NCBI RefSeq assembly: GCF_036711975.1
Contig: NC_091971.1
Location: 27,597,501 to 27,661,500 of the forward strand
Direction of reading: 5' to 3'
Origin: Onthophagus taurus
Lineage: Eukaryota > Arthropoda > Insecta > Coleoptera > Scarabaeidae
Length of the DNA stretch: 64,000 nucleotides
The notes beneath the pieces were generated by a model. That model was not told the origin of the DNA. It was given only the letters and a program-made list of their open reading frames with translations, and did not search any database. The position numbers and the translations under genes are program-made. How positions within the stretch are numbered: the stretch's first letter is position 1; each line of letters starts with the position of its first letter. Shown piece by piece: positions 1 through 11,084 of the stretch.

Positions 1-45
1 GGACTGCAAATTCGGAAGAAAATTCATCCGAAACTCAGTTTTTTC

Positions 46-3000
46 GTGAATAAAAGTTCAGAATGTGAGGTATTATGTATGAACGGTATGAATTATGTTT
101 CACTGCATTATAGAAATCAATTATTGACTTTTCTTTTAGACACGGGTGCTACTGCTAGTGTAATTTTTTCAAAATTTTTAAAAGGTGATGAAATTATTGA
201 TAAAAGTCGTAACATCGTAATAAATGGAATTGCAGGTTCCATTACTTCATCTGGTACAGTAGATCTTTCACTAGAATCAAATAATCACGCAATTAACCAT
301 AAATTTTTAATAATTAATGATTTAGGATCAGGTATGAATGGAATTATTGGATCTGATTTCTTTACGAAACACGCAGCTACGATCGATTTTGAAAAATTTT
401 TATTTTCTTTTTGGGATAAGACTTCAAAAATAACAATTAATTTAGAATCTAGTTACAACAGTTTTACAACTATCCCTCCACGTTGTGAAATAATAAAGTA
501 TTACAGGGTAAATGAAGTAGACGATTGTGTAATTTTGCCTAACGAAATTACTGAAGGTGTTTTTACAGCAGGAGCTATCGTGAGACCAAAATCTCACATG
601 ATTCCTGTACGTATTTTAAATACCCATGATAAAGAAATTAAAATTCGAAATTTTTCACCAAACACATATAAATTATCCAAATTTTACTTATATAATTTTG
701 ATGACAATCATAATTCGGTAGATAGAGTAAGTAAATTGTTAAATAAAATTGATGTAAAAGATTTAAACAGCGAAGAAAGAAATTCGGTTCACAAAATTTG
801 CGCGAAATATGCTGATGTGTTTCTTTTAGAAGGAGATTCGTTAACAGTGACGAATATTGTTTCAGAAAGCATTCGATTAAAGAAAGATGCGAAACCTGTT
901 TATATTAAACCCTATAGATTACCTCATTCACAGAAAACTGAGATCGATAAGCAAATTCAAACATTATTGCAAAACGGTATTATTGAGGAAACCAAATCAA
1001 CTTGGTCTTCTCCTCTTTTAATTGTTCCAAAAAAGACAGACAATTTTGGTAATAAAAGTTGGAGAGTAGTGATTGACTACCGACAGTTAAATTCAAATAT
1101 CGAAGACGATCGATTCCCGTTACCAAATGTGACAGAGCTTTTAGATTCCTTATCGGGAGCGGTTTATTTTTCACACTTAGATTTATCTCAAGGGTACTAC
1201 CAGGTTAAATTAGATGAAGACAGCAGGAAGTACACAGCTTTTACTACTAGTAAGGGTCAATATGACTAGGTTACCCATGGGGTTAAAAACTAGTCCAAAT
1301 TCGTTTTCAAGGGTTATGACTATAGCTATGTCCGGATTAAATTATGAATCGTGTTTTGTTTATTTAGATGATCTCATAGTATTTGGTAATAACTTAAGCA
1401 ATCACAATCAAAATTTAACAAAAGTTCTTAATAGACTTAGAAAGGTTAATTTAAAATTGAACCCCGGAAAGTGCAAATTTTTGAAAAAACAAGTTTTATA
1501 TTTAGGGCATGTAATTTCGTCTGAAGGGATTCTTCCGGATCCAAGCAAAATTACTGTTGTTAGAGATTATCCTGTTCCAAAAGATTCAAACGAATGTAAA
1601 AGATTTATTGCTTTCGCAAATTACTACCGAAAATTTATTCCAAATTTTGCAAAAATTGCTTATCCTTTAAATAAACTAACGCGTAAAATGGTAGAATTTA
1701 ATTGGGACGAACAATGTCAAGAATCTTTTGAAACCTTAAAAAACGCTTTGGTTAGCCCACCTATTTTGCAATATTCTGATTTTAATCCGTCAAACGAATT
1801 TACATTAACAACAGATGCATCTGGTTATGCGATTGGTGCAGTACTATCAAATGCAGATAATAAACCAGTAGCATACGCCAGTAGAGCATTAAACAAATCA
1901 GAGATCAATTATGCAACAATAGAAAAAGAGCTTTTAGCTATTGTTTGGGCTGTAAAACACTTTCGACCATATTTATATGGGAAAAAATTTAAAATTTATA
2001 CTGACCATAGACCCTTGACATATCTTTTTGGAATGAATAACCCGTCTTCTCGGTTGATAAAGTTTAGACTCGTATTAGAGGAATTCGATTTCTCAGTACA
2101 TTACGTTAAAGGTAAAGACAATTCAACAGCTGATGCTTTATCAAGAATTGTTGTTAATTCTAATGATTTTAAAACCATGTCGGAGAATATTTTTGTACTT
2201 ACAAGATCGAAACAAAAACTAAAACAAAATTGTGAAATGGATGAAGGTGTAAATGACGAAACTGATGAAGGGACTGGCCATCTCGGAATCGTTGAGTTAT
2301 TGAAACCTCCACCAAATTCAATAGAATTACGGCAATGTAACAATAAACGCTTAATGGAAGAAGAGAAAGTAATTTATGATAAAAAACTGAAGATAATTTT
2401 TATTAAATCGAGTTCTCGATCAATTCTTGCCTTCGAAGCGGTGTTGAGAGACTTGAGTCACACGTGTGAAATAAATAATATTGCGCAAATATTTATATTA
2501 AAATCTCGAGATAATGATGAATTAATTAAGCGATTGTCGAAAAGTGTTACTTTACTAAAAGAATTAAAATTACAAATAAACGTAATCAGTAAAGCGTGTT
2601 ATATCGATTGTAAGCAAACACGTCAATTGATATTGAATGATTTTCATATTCTTCCGACTGGGGGACATGCGGGTATAAATCGTATGTATGCTAACATTAA
2701 ACGGTATTATTTATGGGAAAATCTAAAAGTTGATATAAGAAAATTTGTAAAAAGGTGCGAAGAATGCCAACGTTATAAACATTCGATACCTCATAAAGAA
2801 CCGGTAACAATAACAACAACAGCTTCATCTGCGTTTGAAAAAGTTTATTTAGATTTTAGGTCCGTTAAATCAGGATGATGATGATAATCGGTATATATTA
2901 ACCATTCAATGCGAACTCACAAAATTCGTAGAAGGATATCCTCTTAAAAACAAAGAATCCGAAACTGTGGCGAGATCATTCGTAAACAACTTTATATTAA

Positions 3001-3607
3001 GATACGGGATCCCAAATGAGATTGCTACAGATAAGGGAACTGAGTTTTTAAGTCAGGTGTTCAAAGAAACAGCAAAATTGTTAGGTATTAAACAATTAAA
3101 TTCAACCGTTTATCACCACCAATCCCTGGGTGCCATAGAAAATAGTCATAAGCATTTAGGATCTTATTTAAGAATTCAAACATCAAATTTTTCAGACACA
3201 TGGAGCTCGTGGCTACCGAGACAAAATACACTCCTTACGAATTAACTTTTGGAAAAAAGAGTAAATTGCCAAGTAATATCTTAAATAATAATAACCAACC
3301 AATTTATAATTTTGATAATTATTGCAATGAATTAAAATTTAGACTCAAATCAGCTTGGAATAATGCAAAAGATCAGTTAATTGAATCGAAAATAAAAAGA
3401 AAAAGTAGGTTACATAGGAAATCTGATATTGTTAGTTATAAATTTAATGATAAAGTACTATTAAAAAATGAGTCCACAAATAAATTAGACGAACTGTTCA
3501 AAGGTCCGTTTAAAGTAATTAAAGAAGACACTCCAAATGTAACACTGAAAATAAACAATAAATTAGTTACAGTGCATAAAAATCGAGTGAAAAGATATTT
3601 AAAGTAA
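46..3607 (+). pseudogene. pol: Gypsy-1 pol polyprotein, frameshifted
   Basis: The first open segment (46-1269) has the aspartic protease motif LLDTGAT near residue 31 and the N-terminal half of reverse transcriptase. The second (1214-2878) holds the RT catalytic core (VYLDDLIVFG), RNase H (TTDASGYAIGA, YTDHRPL) and the zinc-binding N-terminus of integrase (HAGINRMY, CEECQRYK). The third (2967-3245) carries the integrase core with ATDKGTEF and the Glu in GAIENSHK. The fourth (3200-3607) is the integrase C-terminus, ending in a basic VHKNRVKRYLK tail as in 17.6/mdg-type elements. Reading-frame changes near 1262, 2860 and 3220 separate the pieces, so the element cannot make a full polyprotein. 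Domain order and motifs are seen directly; the mdg-type placement is an inference. Confidence 0.85.
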
Positions 3608-4036
3608 AGACAAATAAAAATAAAAATTAAGTGATTTAAGTGAAAATTTATATTTAATTTTAAGTGCAATAGTTATTAAGGAGATAAATAAGAAAAACGG
3701 ATTAAAGATAAACTAATATGATCAAAATTTTTTCAAAAAAAAAAAAAAGGATGAAGATATAATGGAATACAAGACAGGAAATGATTGCGGAATTTATGTA
3801 ATATCGATGCGTGCAATTCGGAGGTGCATTGCACCTACGAATTGAGGACATTCAATAAAAATGTTGAACTTGCAAATTAGTTTATGTTTAATTCGAATAA
3901 TATTAAGTTTTAAAATTTTAGTCTAGTATATGTAATCGTAGAGTAAGAATGAATAAATAGAACGTTATAATTTAAACAATCTTTCAATTCCATCACCATC
4001 TAATATTCAACTTATTGAGATAACCATCAACGGTTA
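3608..4036. other. Non-coding 3' tail of Gypsy-1, possible degenerate LTR
   Basis: There is no gene here. A long A-run near 3730-3746 may be the remains of a polypurine tract. A 31-bp near-perfect palindrome lies at 3814-3844 (arms of 15 nt with one mismatch, centred on GCATTGC). The rest is AT-rich. No second LTR is in the window for comparison, so LTR boundaries cannot be set. Confidence 0.4.
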
Positions 4037-5412
4037 TAGCGCAATAAAATTTGGTATGGAAGTAGTACTAAAGTAGTGTAACTTACTCCCACATGGAGAG
4101 CGGCACAACTCTGCTGGGAGGAGAAACATCAATAGCGAGAGTATCCCCCGTGAGCTTCGTGTACCATCGCTACACGACGTGGCATGGAGTCTATAAGTCG
4201 CTGTATTGTAGCGAGAGGGATTGCCAACCATGCCACCTTAACTCGCCTCCATAGCTTCTCAACGTTAGCCGAGGAAGCCGGATAACGTAGAAGTCTCCGA
4301 CCAGTCATGGCCCAAACATGTTCGATCGGATTCAGATGCGGAAACCAAGCTAGCCATGGAAGCATTCGTATATGGTGCTCTTCCACAAAGGTCTATACAA
4401 CACCCCCGATGTGCTGTCGTACGTTGTCGTGCATGTATAGCAGACCTGGCAGCCGCCGAACTTAGGGAAGCACAACGGACCGTAGCACCTCATCTACGTA
4501 TCGTTGACCCGTCATGGTCTGCTATACACGCAGCAGACGTGTACGTCCACCATACGTAATCGCACCCCATACCATAATGCTCGGTGGTCGGTGGATAGGG
4601 CGTTCTTGCACACACTACTCGAGTAGACAATCATCACGGCTCCGACGAACTAAAATTCGCGCATCACCGGTGCTCAATTCGAATCTTGATTCGTCGGAAA
4701 ACAAAATGTCCCTCTACTCGGCAACCTACTAATGCCTAGCGTCGACCCACTCGTGACGTATGCTGCGGTGCTCGGGTGTTACTGAAATCCGCTGTATCGC
4801 ACGAGCGCGTGTAGTCCACTATCTACCAAACGCCGCCGTACAGTTCGCGTAATGAGTGCGCCTTCCCCTGCCGGTGGCCAAAAACAGCTCCAAGTTGCCT
4901 TGAGGAGGACTCACACGACGCTAAAGCGTTGAGCACAAGAGCGCGATCCTCGTGTGCTGGGGTCACGCAGGGCCCTCCCGGCCGCGGCTGAAGGTACCTA
5001 TGTCCTACCTCAGACCATTCTCGCCATGTCCGTTGCACTGCCGATAACGACCGCTCGAGACGACGCGCAATTTCATGGAACGATACACCCTCAATGTGCA
5101 TACCCTCAAACATTCCTCGCTCAAACTCGCTTAAGTAACGCGATCGCCTATCCATTGCGCACAGAGTACGATAACAATGTGGTCCCTCACACCACACTAA
5201 AAACGACCGGTATTTTCCATCCACTTCGGTCTCCATAGCGACGAAATGTTCCACTTGGAAGAGCGGCTCAGTCAACAATGCCGCGACGGAACAACTCGAA
5301 ACTCGATGAATAAACTCGTCTACAGTAAACCTTTGTGCTCCGCAAATATCATGGATTTATCTTCACGCGTTCAGATTATATAGGATGTGCTCGTGAATTA
5401 TGTCCAACAGTG
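4037..5412 (-). mobile_element. Tc1-like transposon, copy A, left end missing
   Basis: This matches the complete element at 44236-45633 but lacks its first ~53 bp, because the Gypsy-1 tail abuts directly at 4037. The right inverted repeat is kept, ending TGTCCAACAGTG at 5401-5412. The flanking hAT sequence after it is shortened compared with copy B (about 22 bp lost), so the TA target duplication seen in copy B is not preserved here. Confidence 0.8.
4129..5278 (-). pseudogene. Tc1-like transposase, copy A, broken
   Basis: On the minus strand the N-terminal part (about 5160 down to 4823) starts at MDRRSRYLSEFERG and carries a helix-turn-helix (HEIARRLERSLSAVQRTW), the DNA-binding region of Tc1-family transposases. 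The C-terminal part (4386-4129) has HLNPIEHVW, containing the final Glu of the DDE catalytic triad. The middle is split by frame changes, so the protein is not made intact. Many short plus-strand open frames in this interval are shadows of this gene. Confidence 0.75.
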
Positions 5413-6040
5413 AGTCAAAGTAAGTCAAATAAAACAACGTTTTAATTTTGAAGATCCTATTTATACCATATTAATGTTGAAGTTATGTTAAAATTTTTTA
5501 AATACGTCGACGCTAGCGCTCTCACTCCTAACTAACTTGTAACCGTATAACCGAAATAAAACTAGTCTGCACAGAACACTCAAGCTGTACGCTGTTTATT
5601 TCTTTTGCCTTCGATTTAACAATTAAAAGTTATTGGCCCTACAGTTGTTGAAGCATACGAAATTAAAACACTAAAACAAATAACAGACAGATTTCCAGTA
5701 TTGAAAAATGTCATAACAAGCGAACAAACACTTGACAATGAATGGAAGGATCTTGCATTATTAAATTTTGCAACAATTAATATGAACGATGAAGTAACAT
5801 TTTGGAGAGACATTTTTAATCCAAAAAATTCTGTTGGCATGGAAAGATTTCCAAACATAAAAAAAGTAATCTCACTCCTACTGATTTTACCATTTTCAAA
5901 TGCTTCAGTAGAGCGAGTATTTAGTGATTTATTTAATGTTAAAACAGACAAACGCAATTTGTTAAATACAAACACTTTAAAAGCAATTTTTGCCACAAAA
6001 GATGGGATTGAAAATAGTGGAGGTATTATACAATTTAACC
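5413..6040 (+). pseudogene. hAT transposase C-terminal fragment, copy A
   Basis: A short stretch before the solo LTR (about 5424-5474) and the longer stretch after it (5622-6040) encode the C-terminal end of a hAT transposase. The dimerisation region (hATC) is recognisable by LPFSNASVERVFSDLF. In copy B the same coding region (49852-50321) ends naturally at a stop codon. Here it runs at 6040 straight into piggyBac-1, because about 1 kb present in copy B (50265-51314) is missing. It is non-functional: interrupted by an LTR, truncated at the 3' end, and without the catalytic core. Confidence 0.8.
5475..5621. repeat. Solo LTR of the Copia element (147 bp)
   Basis: The sequence starts TGTTGAAG, ends TTTAACA and is 147 bp long. 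It is nearly identical to both LTRs of the complete Copia at 45714-49846. It is flanked by the 5-bp direct repeat ATTAA (5470-5474 and 5622-5626), the same target duplication at the same hAT position as the full element in copy B. This is the footprint of LTR-LTR recombination after the duplication. Orientation follows the full element, plus strand. Confidence 0.93.
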
Positions 6041-7640
6041 CCAAAATTTGACCCAAAATGAGTTGGAAGCTCTGGCCCAAGTGATACATGATACAGATTC
6101 CGAAAAAGAAATTGGAGGAGAAGCAGACATATCCGATGAGAGTGAAGGTATAGAGGAAGATAACCACAATTCGAATTCCGAACTGAGAAGAAGAAAACTG
6201 AAGAAATGAGCGAACAAGAAGAAAACGGTGAAGTGGAAGGTGAACAATATTCTGATTCTGACGATGTTCCTCTCTCAGTATTAGTGGCTAATGAAGGACA
6301 GTATGTTGGCAAAGATAAAAAAACTATTTGGTATAAAAGCTACCCTACGAGTAAATCTACTAAGCCCAGAAGCAAAAATATAATAAAAATACTACCAGGA
6401 CCAAAACAATGCGCAAGGGATATAACCATGAGATAAGTGCTTTCACAAAAATGTTCAATGATGAAATGGTTGAACATATTATTCAGTGTACTAATTTGGA
6501 AATTTCAAGAGTTCGAACAAACTTTGATCGAGTACGTCTCGTTCTTTGCGTCTCGCAAAGAACGTTACAAAATCGAAAATGCTAGCTTTTATAGGCTTAT
6601 TGTTTTTATCTGGAGCTAAGAAGCCACACTCATTTTTTGGTGTTATGGACAAAAGATGGAACGGGATCAGAAATATTTCGAGCATGCATGAGTTATCAAA
6701 GGTTTCTTTTTTTTGCTTGCAAACATTAGATTTGATAACAAAATAACAAGGCATGAAAGAAGACAAACAGATAAGTTGGCAGCAGTGCGGTTTATTTTGG
6801 ACAAATTTGTGAATAATTGCAAAAAAAACTACTCTGTGGGTGAATTTATGACAATAGACGAAATGTTGATTGCGTTTAGAGGGAGGCGCAGCTTTGTACA
6901 GTACATACCAAACAAACCTGCTAAATATGGTTTGAAGGTGTTTGTGCTTTGTGACGCACAAACATTTTACGTGAGTAATTTGGAGCTGTACTGTGGAAAA
7001 CAAGCAGACGGACCATACAACCAATCAAACACACCAACTGCCATAGTTCACCGCTTGCTGGAAGAACAGAAAGGAAGTAACAGGAATTTAACCTGCGATA
7101 ATTGGTATTCAAGTTACCCTTTGGCATTGGAACTGTTACAAGACAAAATAACATTTATTGGAACCCTAAAAAAAATAAACGGGAGCTGCCGCTAGAGTTC
7201 CTGCCAAATAAAAATAGTTTAGTTGGGTCATCAACTTTTGGATTTCAAAAGGATGTAACGATAGTTTCACATGTCCAAAAAAAAAATAAATGTGTTGTTT
7301 TGATTTCAACTATACACGACGACTCCGCTATTGATCCAGATACTAACAAACCTGAGATCATTGTAGATTACAATATCAAAAAAGGAGGTGTGGACACAGT
7401 CGACAAAATGTGCAATACTTATTCTGTTGGAAGAAGAACAAGAAGATGGCCCTTGGCTTTTTTCTTTCAGTTGCTAAATATAGCAGGCATAAATAGCCAA
7501 ATTTTATATAACGCCACTCACTCTGATTCTCCTCACAAGTTCAGAAGAAATTTCCTAAAAACGCTATCTCTGTCGCTGATGAAAACTCATCTTTCTGAAA
7601 GAGATGAGTTTTTTGGGTTTAATTACTGTTTTTTGCAAAT
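6041..7640 (+). pseudogene. piggyBac-1 transposase, copy A, frameshifted and lacking its C-terminus
   Basis: The acidic N-terminus (6041-6330) is followed by a conserved region (GPKQCARDIT). The DDE core comes next in several frames: first Asp in TIDEMLIAFRG (near 6851), second in TCDNWYSSYPLA (near 7096), third in KGGVDTVDKM (near 7386). Frame breaks occur near 6185, 6430, 6550, 6720 and 7190. The cysteine-rich C-terminal domain found in copy B (51990-52110) is absent: after SERDEFFG the sequence jumps to the 3' untranslated region. A 14-bp insertion at 6541-6554 makes a perfect hairpin not present in copy B. Confidence 0.82.
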
Positions 7641-7928
7641 AAATATGAACTTAAATATGTATTGTATTGTAATGTGATATATGTAACTGTAGTATTGCTA
7701 AAAATTTAATTGTTTGTGGAATGTATTGCTGATTTGGTAGCAATAAACTTAATTAAATATAACGAACTTAAATATTGAGCAGTTGTTTTCTATACATATA
7801 TTTACGACTTCTAGAACAAATAAAACTAAAAAAAAATAAATATACACCATAATGTGCAATGGTGTACAAAATACACCGCGCGAGTAGTAGAGTAAAAAAA
7901 AAGGTGCGCGAGTAGTTAAAAGTTAAGA
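7641..7928. other. Non-coding 3' region of piggyBac-1
   Basis: AT-rich non-coding DNA with AATAAA signals (near 7740). It contains the GTGTACAAAATACACC motif and two copies of GCGCGAGTAGT (near 7880 and 7906) just before a TTAA, which may be the subterminal and terminal repeat of piggyBac-1. The same sequence is present in copy B at 52225-52430. A matching left terminus was not found, so the element end is tentative. Confidence 0.35.
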
Positions 7929-8117
7929 GATTGCGACTCATTTTTTGAAAAATTAAAGATCTTTGATAATTTAAATGAAAGAACAGAAAAAATAAAATTT
8001 ATTAAATGCATACGAATAACCATAAATGGTTTATTCCATTTATGGGAACTATTAAAGCAAACAACGAAAATAGAATACCTATTTACAAGACACATTAATC
8101 AACACACCCTGGGACAG
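7929..8117 (+). pseudogene. P-element/THAP9-like transposase fragment, copy A
   Basis: One open frame reads through motifs resembling the P-element/THAP9 transposase family: ITINGLFHLWELLK followed by YLFTRHINQ. The family pattern is an Ile/Asn-Gly-Leu-x-x-Leu-Trp block followed by Leu-x-Thr-Arg-x-x-Asn-Gln. The fragment is about 60 residues long, has no start codon, and loses similarity after HINQHTLGQ. An equal fragment lies in copy B at 52431-52609. It is a remnant only. Family placement rests on these motifs and is moderately secure. Confidence 0.55.
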
Positions 8118-8725
8118 AAAATTGTGAAGGCGACACAGACGCAATTTTATTGAAGTTGGGAGAATGCAACGAATTAAAACAAGGTGAATTCTCCAACAAA
8201 TGTAAAATTGAAGATTCGAAGAAAATTCGAAGATTTTTAGTTATTGTACCAAAAGCATTCTCACTAACCCGTCTGGCTCTACTATCCTCTTAATAACCAC
8301 CGTTCCTAATTAGGAACTTTCCGAATTTAGCTTGTTGTGACAGTTATACAAACTGAATTTTGCATATTGCAATTGATAGACCGTTGTTCTTATTGAGGAA
8401 CATTTACATGTTCGAAGAATTTGATCGTTAGTGCCATCTATCTGAGATGCATATAACTACAAATTATAACCTCTATAGTGCAACAGTGCCAGACAGATTT
8501 GTGGACTTTGGTGGTAATTTTTATATATTAGCGGTAAGTATATTACAAAAATAAAAATACGTTATGTAATGTGGGTTCCCTATTAGCGAATAAAAGCAAA
8601 AGTTTTTGTTTGAATAGAAAATATACCATCGAAAATTCAAAAAACGGCTTTGTTCCTTCTATGGAACAATGGTCACCAACTTGAAATATTTTCCTAAGAG
8701 AATATCTTCCTTCTTTTCAGATAAA
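8118..8725. other. Non-coding interval, left end of piggyBac-2
   Basis: No gene is seen. At 8290 a TTAA is followed by TAACCACCGTTCCTAATTAGGAAC, a candidate left terminus of piggyBac-2 containing the palindrome GTTCCTAATTAGGAAC. The same junction recurs at 52782 (copy B) and 21327 (copy C). The segment upstream of TTAA is also shared with copies B and C. A GT-AG-like pair (GGTAAGTATATT near 8531 and TTCTTTTCAG ending 8720) suggests an intron in the 5' untranslated region. Confidence 0.45.
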
Positions 8726-10630
8726 ATGTGGCCAAAACGGGGGGAAATCTCCAGTGATAGTGAAGACGAGAATCTGGATGATTCTGAGGATGAATTCATC
8801 CCTGAAGATTTACCCGACAATAGCGATGATTCGTCAAGTGATGAAAGTGACGAAGAGAAAGAGTCGCGTACAACTTGCACTTCAAATCAAAGTAAAAAGA
8901 AGAAGTTATACAAATGGACCAAAGTGAACCCAAACGAAACTCCATTATCTACACCGCAATTTACTGTTCCCCCAAAGATGATGAGCCAGAAATTGGAAGG
9001 CCTATACATTATTTCAAACTGTTTATGGATGACGCGTTATTGGATCTGATTGCAGAACAAAGTAATTTATATGCCACCCAAATGGATACTAGTAAATCTC
9101 TTCAACTAACACGTGCAGAGCTTGAAATCTTCATAGGCAGTGTGATTTACATGTCAGTATTTAGTCTTCCACGTAGCAAGCTCTTCTGGAAAACTTCTTG
9201 TAGGGTTCCACAGGTGGCGGATTCTATGTCAGGAAAGAGATGGGAACTCATAAAGAGACATTTGCATGTCAATAATAATGACAATATTCTCACAGATCGG
9301 AATAGTCCCAACTACGATAAGCTGTTCAAAATTAGACCAGTCGTGAACAGGTTGCAAGAAGCATTCAAAAATCAAGACAAACCCCAGAAACTTTGCGTTG
9401 ATGAGCAGATTGTGCCATATAAAGGAAAATCATCCCTGAAACAATACAATCCCAATAAACCAAACAAATGGGGCTACAAGATCTTTGTCTTGTGCGACGA
9501 TAAAGGTTTCATACACAATTTTGAAATTCACACCGGTAAAATTGAACCTGCCCCAGGAAAGAAAGATATTGGAGCAAGTGGAAACATTGTTTTCGCCTCG
9601 CAGGTTCAATACCAACACATCATAATTATTCATTATATTTTGATAATTGGTTTTCTTCAATCAAACTTATGACAATTCTTCATGAAGATGGAATATATGC
9701 ATTGGGAACAATAAGAAGAGATAGGATACCAGGACTGAAACTGCCCACAGAAAAGGAACTCAAACGACGTGGTAGAGGTGCGTACGACGAATTCAGAACA
9801 TCAGTTGGAAATGGAATAGAACTACGAGTGGTACAATGGTTTGATAATAAAAGCGTTCGTGTTACTAGTACACTTTGTGGAGCCCAACCCGTAGATATTG
9901 TCCACAGATTCGATAGAAAACAAAAAACTAAGATAGATGTAAACCGTCCTAATATCAACAAACAATATAACATGTTCATGGGTGGAGTAGATTTACTTGA
10001 TGGACTATAGAATTTCGCTTAGATCTCGCAGATGGTATCTCAAACTCTTTTTTCATTTCATAGATCTGTGTCTAGTAGCAGCTTGGGTCAGGTATCGAAC
10101 GCATATGCGATAAATTAACCTTCCGGTGAAAGATATTTTGGATTCGCTCGAGTTCCAGTGTGAGGTAGCTGAAGCAGTATGTCTGTCAGGCAAGAATCCT
10201 AATTCAAAAAAAAGAGGTAGGCCAAGCTCAGCTTCTTTAGAAAACGAGTATGCAGCTAAAAAGAAGAAGGGTCCCACAAAACCCATACCACAATTTGATG
10301 TTAGAACTGATCAAGTTTCTCATTTTCCGGTGCACAAGGAAACAAGACAGCGATGCAAAAAACCGGGATGTGGTTTAAAAACTTTCCTATTTTGTGCAAA
10401 GTGCAATGTTTATCTCTGCATTACGAAAGAAAGAAACTGTTTTCTTGCTTTTCATTATTAAATTTTTTTTGTCATCGTTTGTGACCCCTTGTTCCTATTT
10501 AGGAACAAACTGATATTTTTTGAAAAATTGAAATAAATTTGGTTTTGAATACAGAAATACACTTCTTGTATTATTTACAACTCGTTTATACAATAAAAGT
10601 ATTTTTTTAAATTCGTTACCTAAATTAGGA
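8290..10630 (+). mobile_element. piggyBac-2 element, copy A
   Basis: A transposase region (8726-10461) is bracketed by palindromic motifs: GTTCCTAATTAGGAAC at the left (8301-8316) and GTTCCTATTTAGGAAC at the right (near 10490). TTAA, the piggyBac target, occurs at 8290, and ATTAAG occurs near 10631 next to a degraded CCTAAATTAGGAC. Exact ends are uncertain, but the repeated left junction in three places supports the left boundary. Confidence 0.6.
8726..10461 (+). pseudogene. piggyBac-2 transposase, copy A, frameshifted
   Basis: The start is taken at ATG 8726 (MWPKRGE). An acidic, Ser/Asp-rich N-terminus is followed by the piggyBac domain. The first catalytic Asp is in CVDEQIVPYKGK (near 9400) and the third in FMGGVDLLDG (near 9985). 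The second Asp region (FDNWFSS) is visible but out of frame, because one base is missing near 9592 compared with copy B. Other breaks are near 9000 and 10009. The C-terminus (10126-10461) has the cysteine-rich zinc-binding domain (CKKPGCGLKTFLFCAKCNVYLC). Family and order are secure; the gene is inactive. Confidence 0.85.
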
Positions 10631-11062
10631 CATTAAGAGGCTATGCCGATAATTATAAATTTTGATAGCTTCGTTATTCGGCATCTGCGTTCCTGGATAA
10701 GGTCTCATTACGTTGGGCATTAAGGGATATGCCTCATCTCCAACAATTACGTGTGGCAGAACCGTATTTGTCTCAGGTAGTTTTTTATCTGGTGGGAGAT
10801 GTAATTGGTGCGACATCAGTGTTTTTCCTAGTTGTGAAGAACGAAAGATACCTCCATCACTATTGCGCCCATACGCCCCAACATCTACAGTGATGAAACG
10901 GTAGTCAGCATCCACTAATGCAAGTAGAACAATGCTAAATTCCTTTTTATAATTATAAAAATGAGATCCTGAATTCGGTGGCTTTTCGAAAACAACGTGT
11001 TTGCCATCAATGGCACCCACGCAGTTTGGTACCAAATTAAGAAATCCGAATCTTTGTAACAA
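10625..11062 (-). pseudogene. Harbinger (DDE_Tnp_4) transposase fragment, copy A
   Basis: The 145-residue minus-strand frame has the core signature of PIF/Harbinger transposases: NCVGAIDGKHV with the first catalytic Asp, SGSHFYNYKKEFSIVLLALV, VDVGAYGRNSDGG with the second Asp, and VGDEAYPL followed by a PYPG block and NYRHS. The real family continues with an Arg/Glu-rich helix containing the final Glu and a C-terminal tail. Here it stops right after NYRHSLLMS, so the 3' end is lost, and the N-terminus is also absent. The partner MADF protein is not next to it. A near-identical fragment sits at 60136-60573. Confidence 0.82.
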
Positions 11063-11084
11063 TGCAAAGCGAGTAGCGCCAGCA

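Larger units (their letters stand above)
1..4036 (+). mobile_element. Gypsy-1 LTR retrotransposon, 5'-truncated by the window edge
   Basis: Protease, reverse transcriptase, RNase H and integrase follow one another on the plus strand in the order typical of Gypsy (Ty3/mdg) elements. The 5' LTR and most of gag lie outside the window. The coding part ends at 3607 and is followed by about 430 bp of non-coding DNA that probably holds a degenerate 3' LTR. The element stops abruptly at 4036/4037, where the Tc1 element of duplication copy A starts without its own left end, so this junction is a deletion or recombination breakpoint. Confidence 0.8.

Noticed and set aside
4356..5238. Plus-strand open frames across the Tc1 element (also 44436-45459)
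   Set aside because: They mirror the minus-strand transposase, have no domain, and exist only because the element is GC-richer than its surroundings.
5616..6167. Minus-strand frame of 183 codons over the hAT fragment (and its twin at 49841-50293)
   Set aside because: Antisense shadow of the plus-strand hAT dimerisation domain.
6491..7024. Minus-strand 177-codon frame in piggyBac-1
   Set aside because: Antisense of the transposase; no independent motif.
10713..10904. Plus-strand frame in the Harbinger fragment
   Set aside because: Antisense of the DDE core; repeated identically in copy B only because the block is duplicated.
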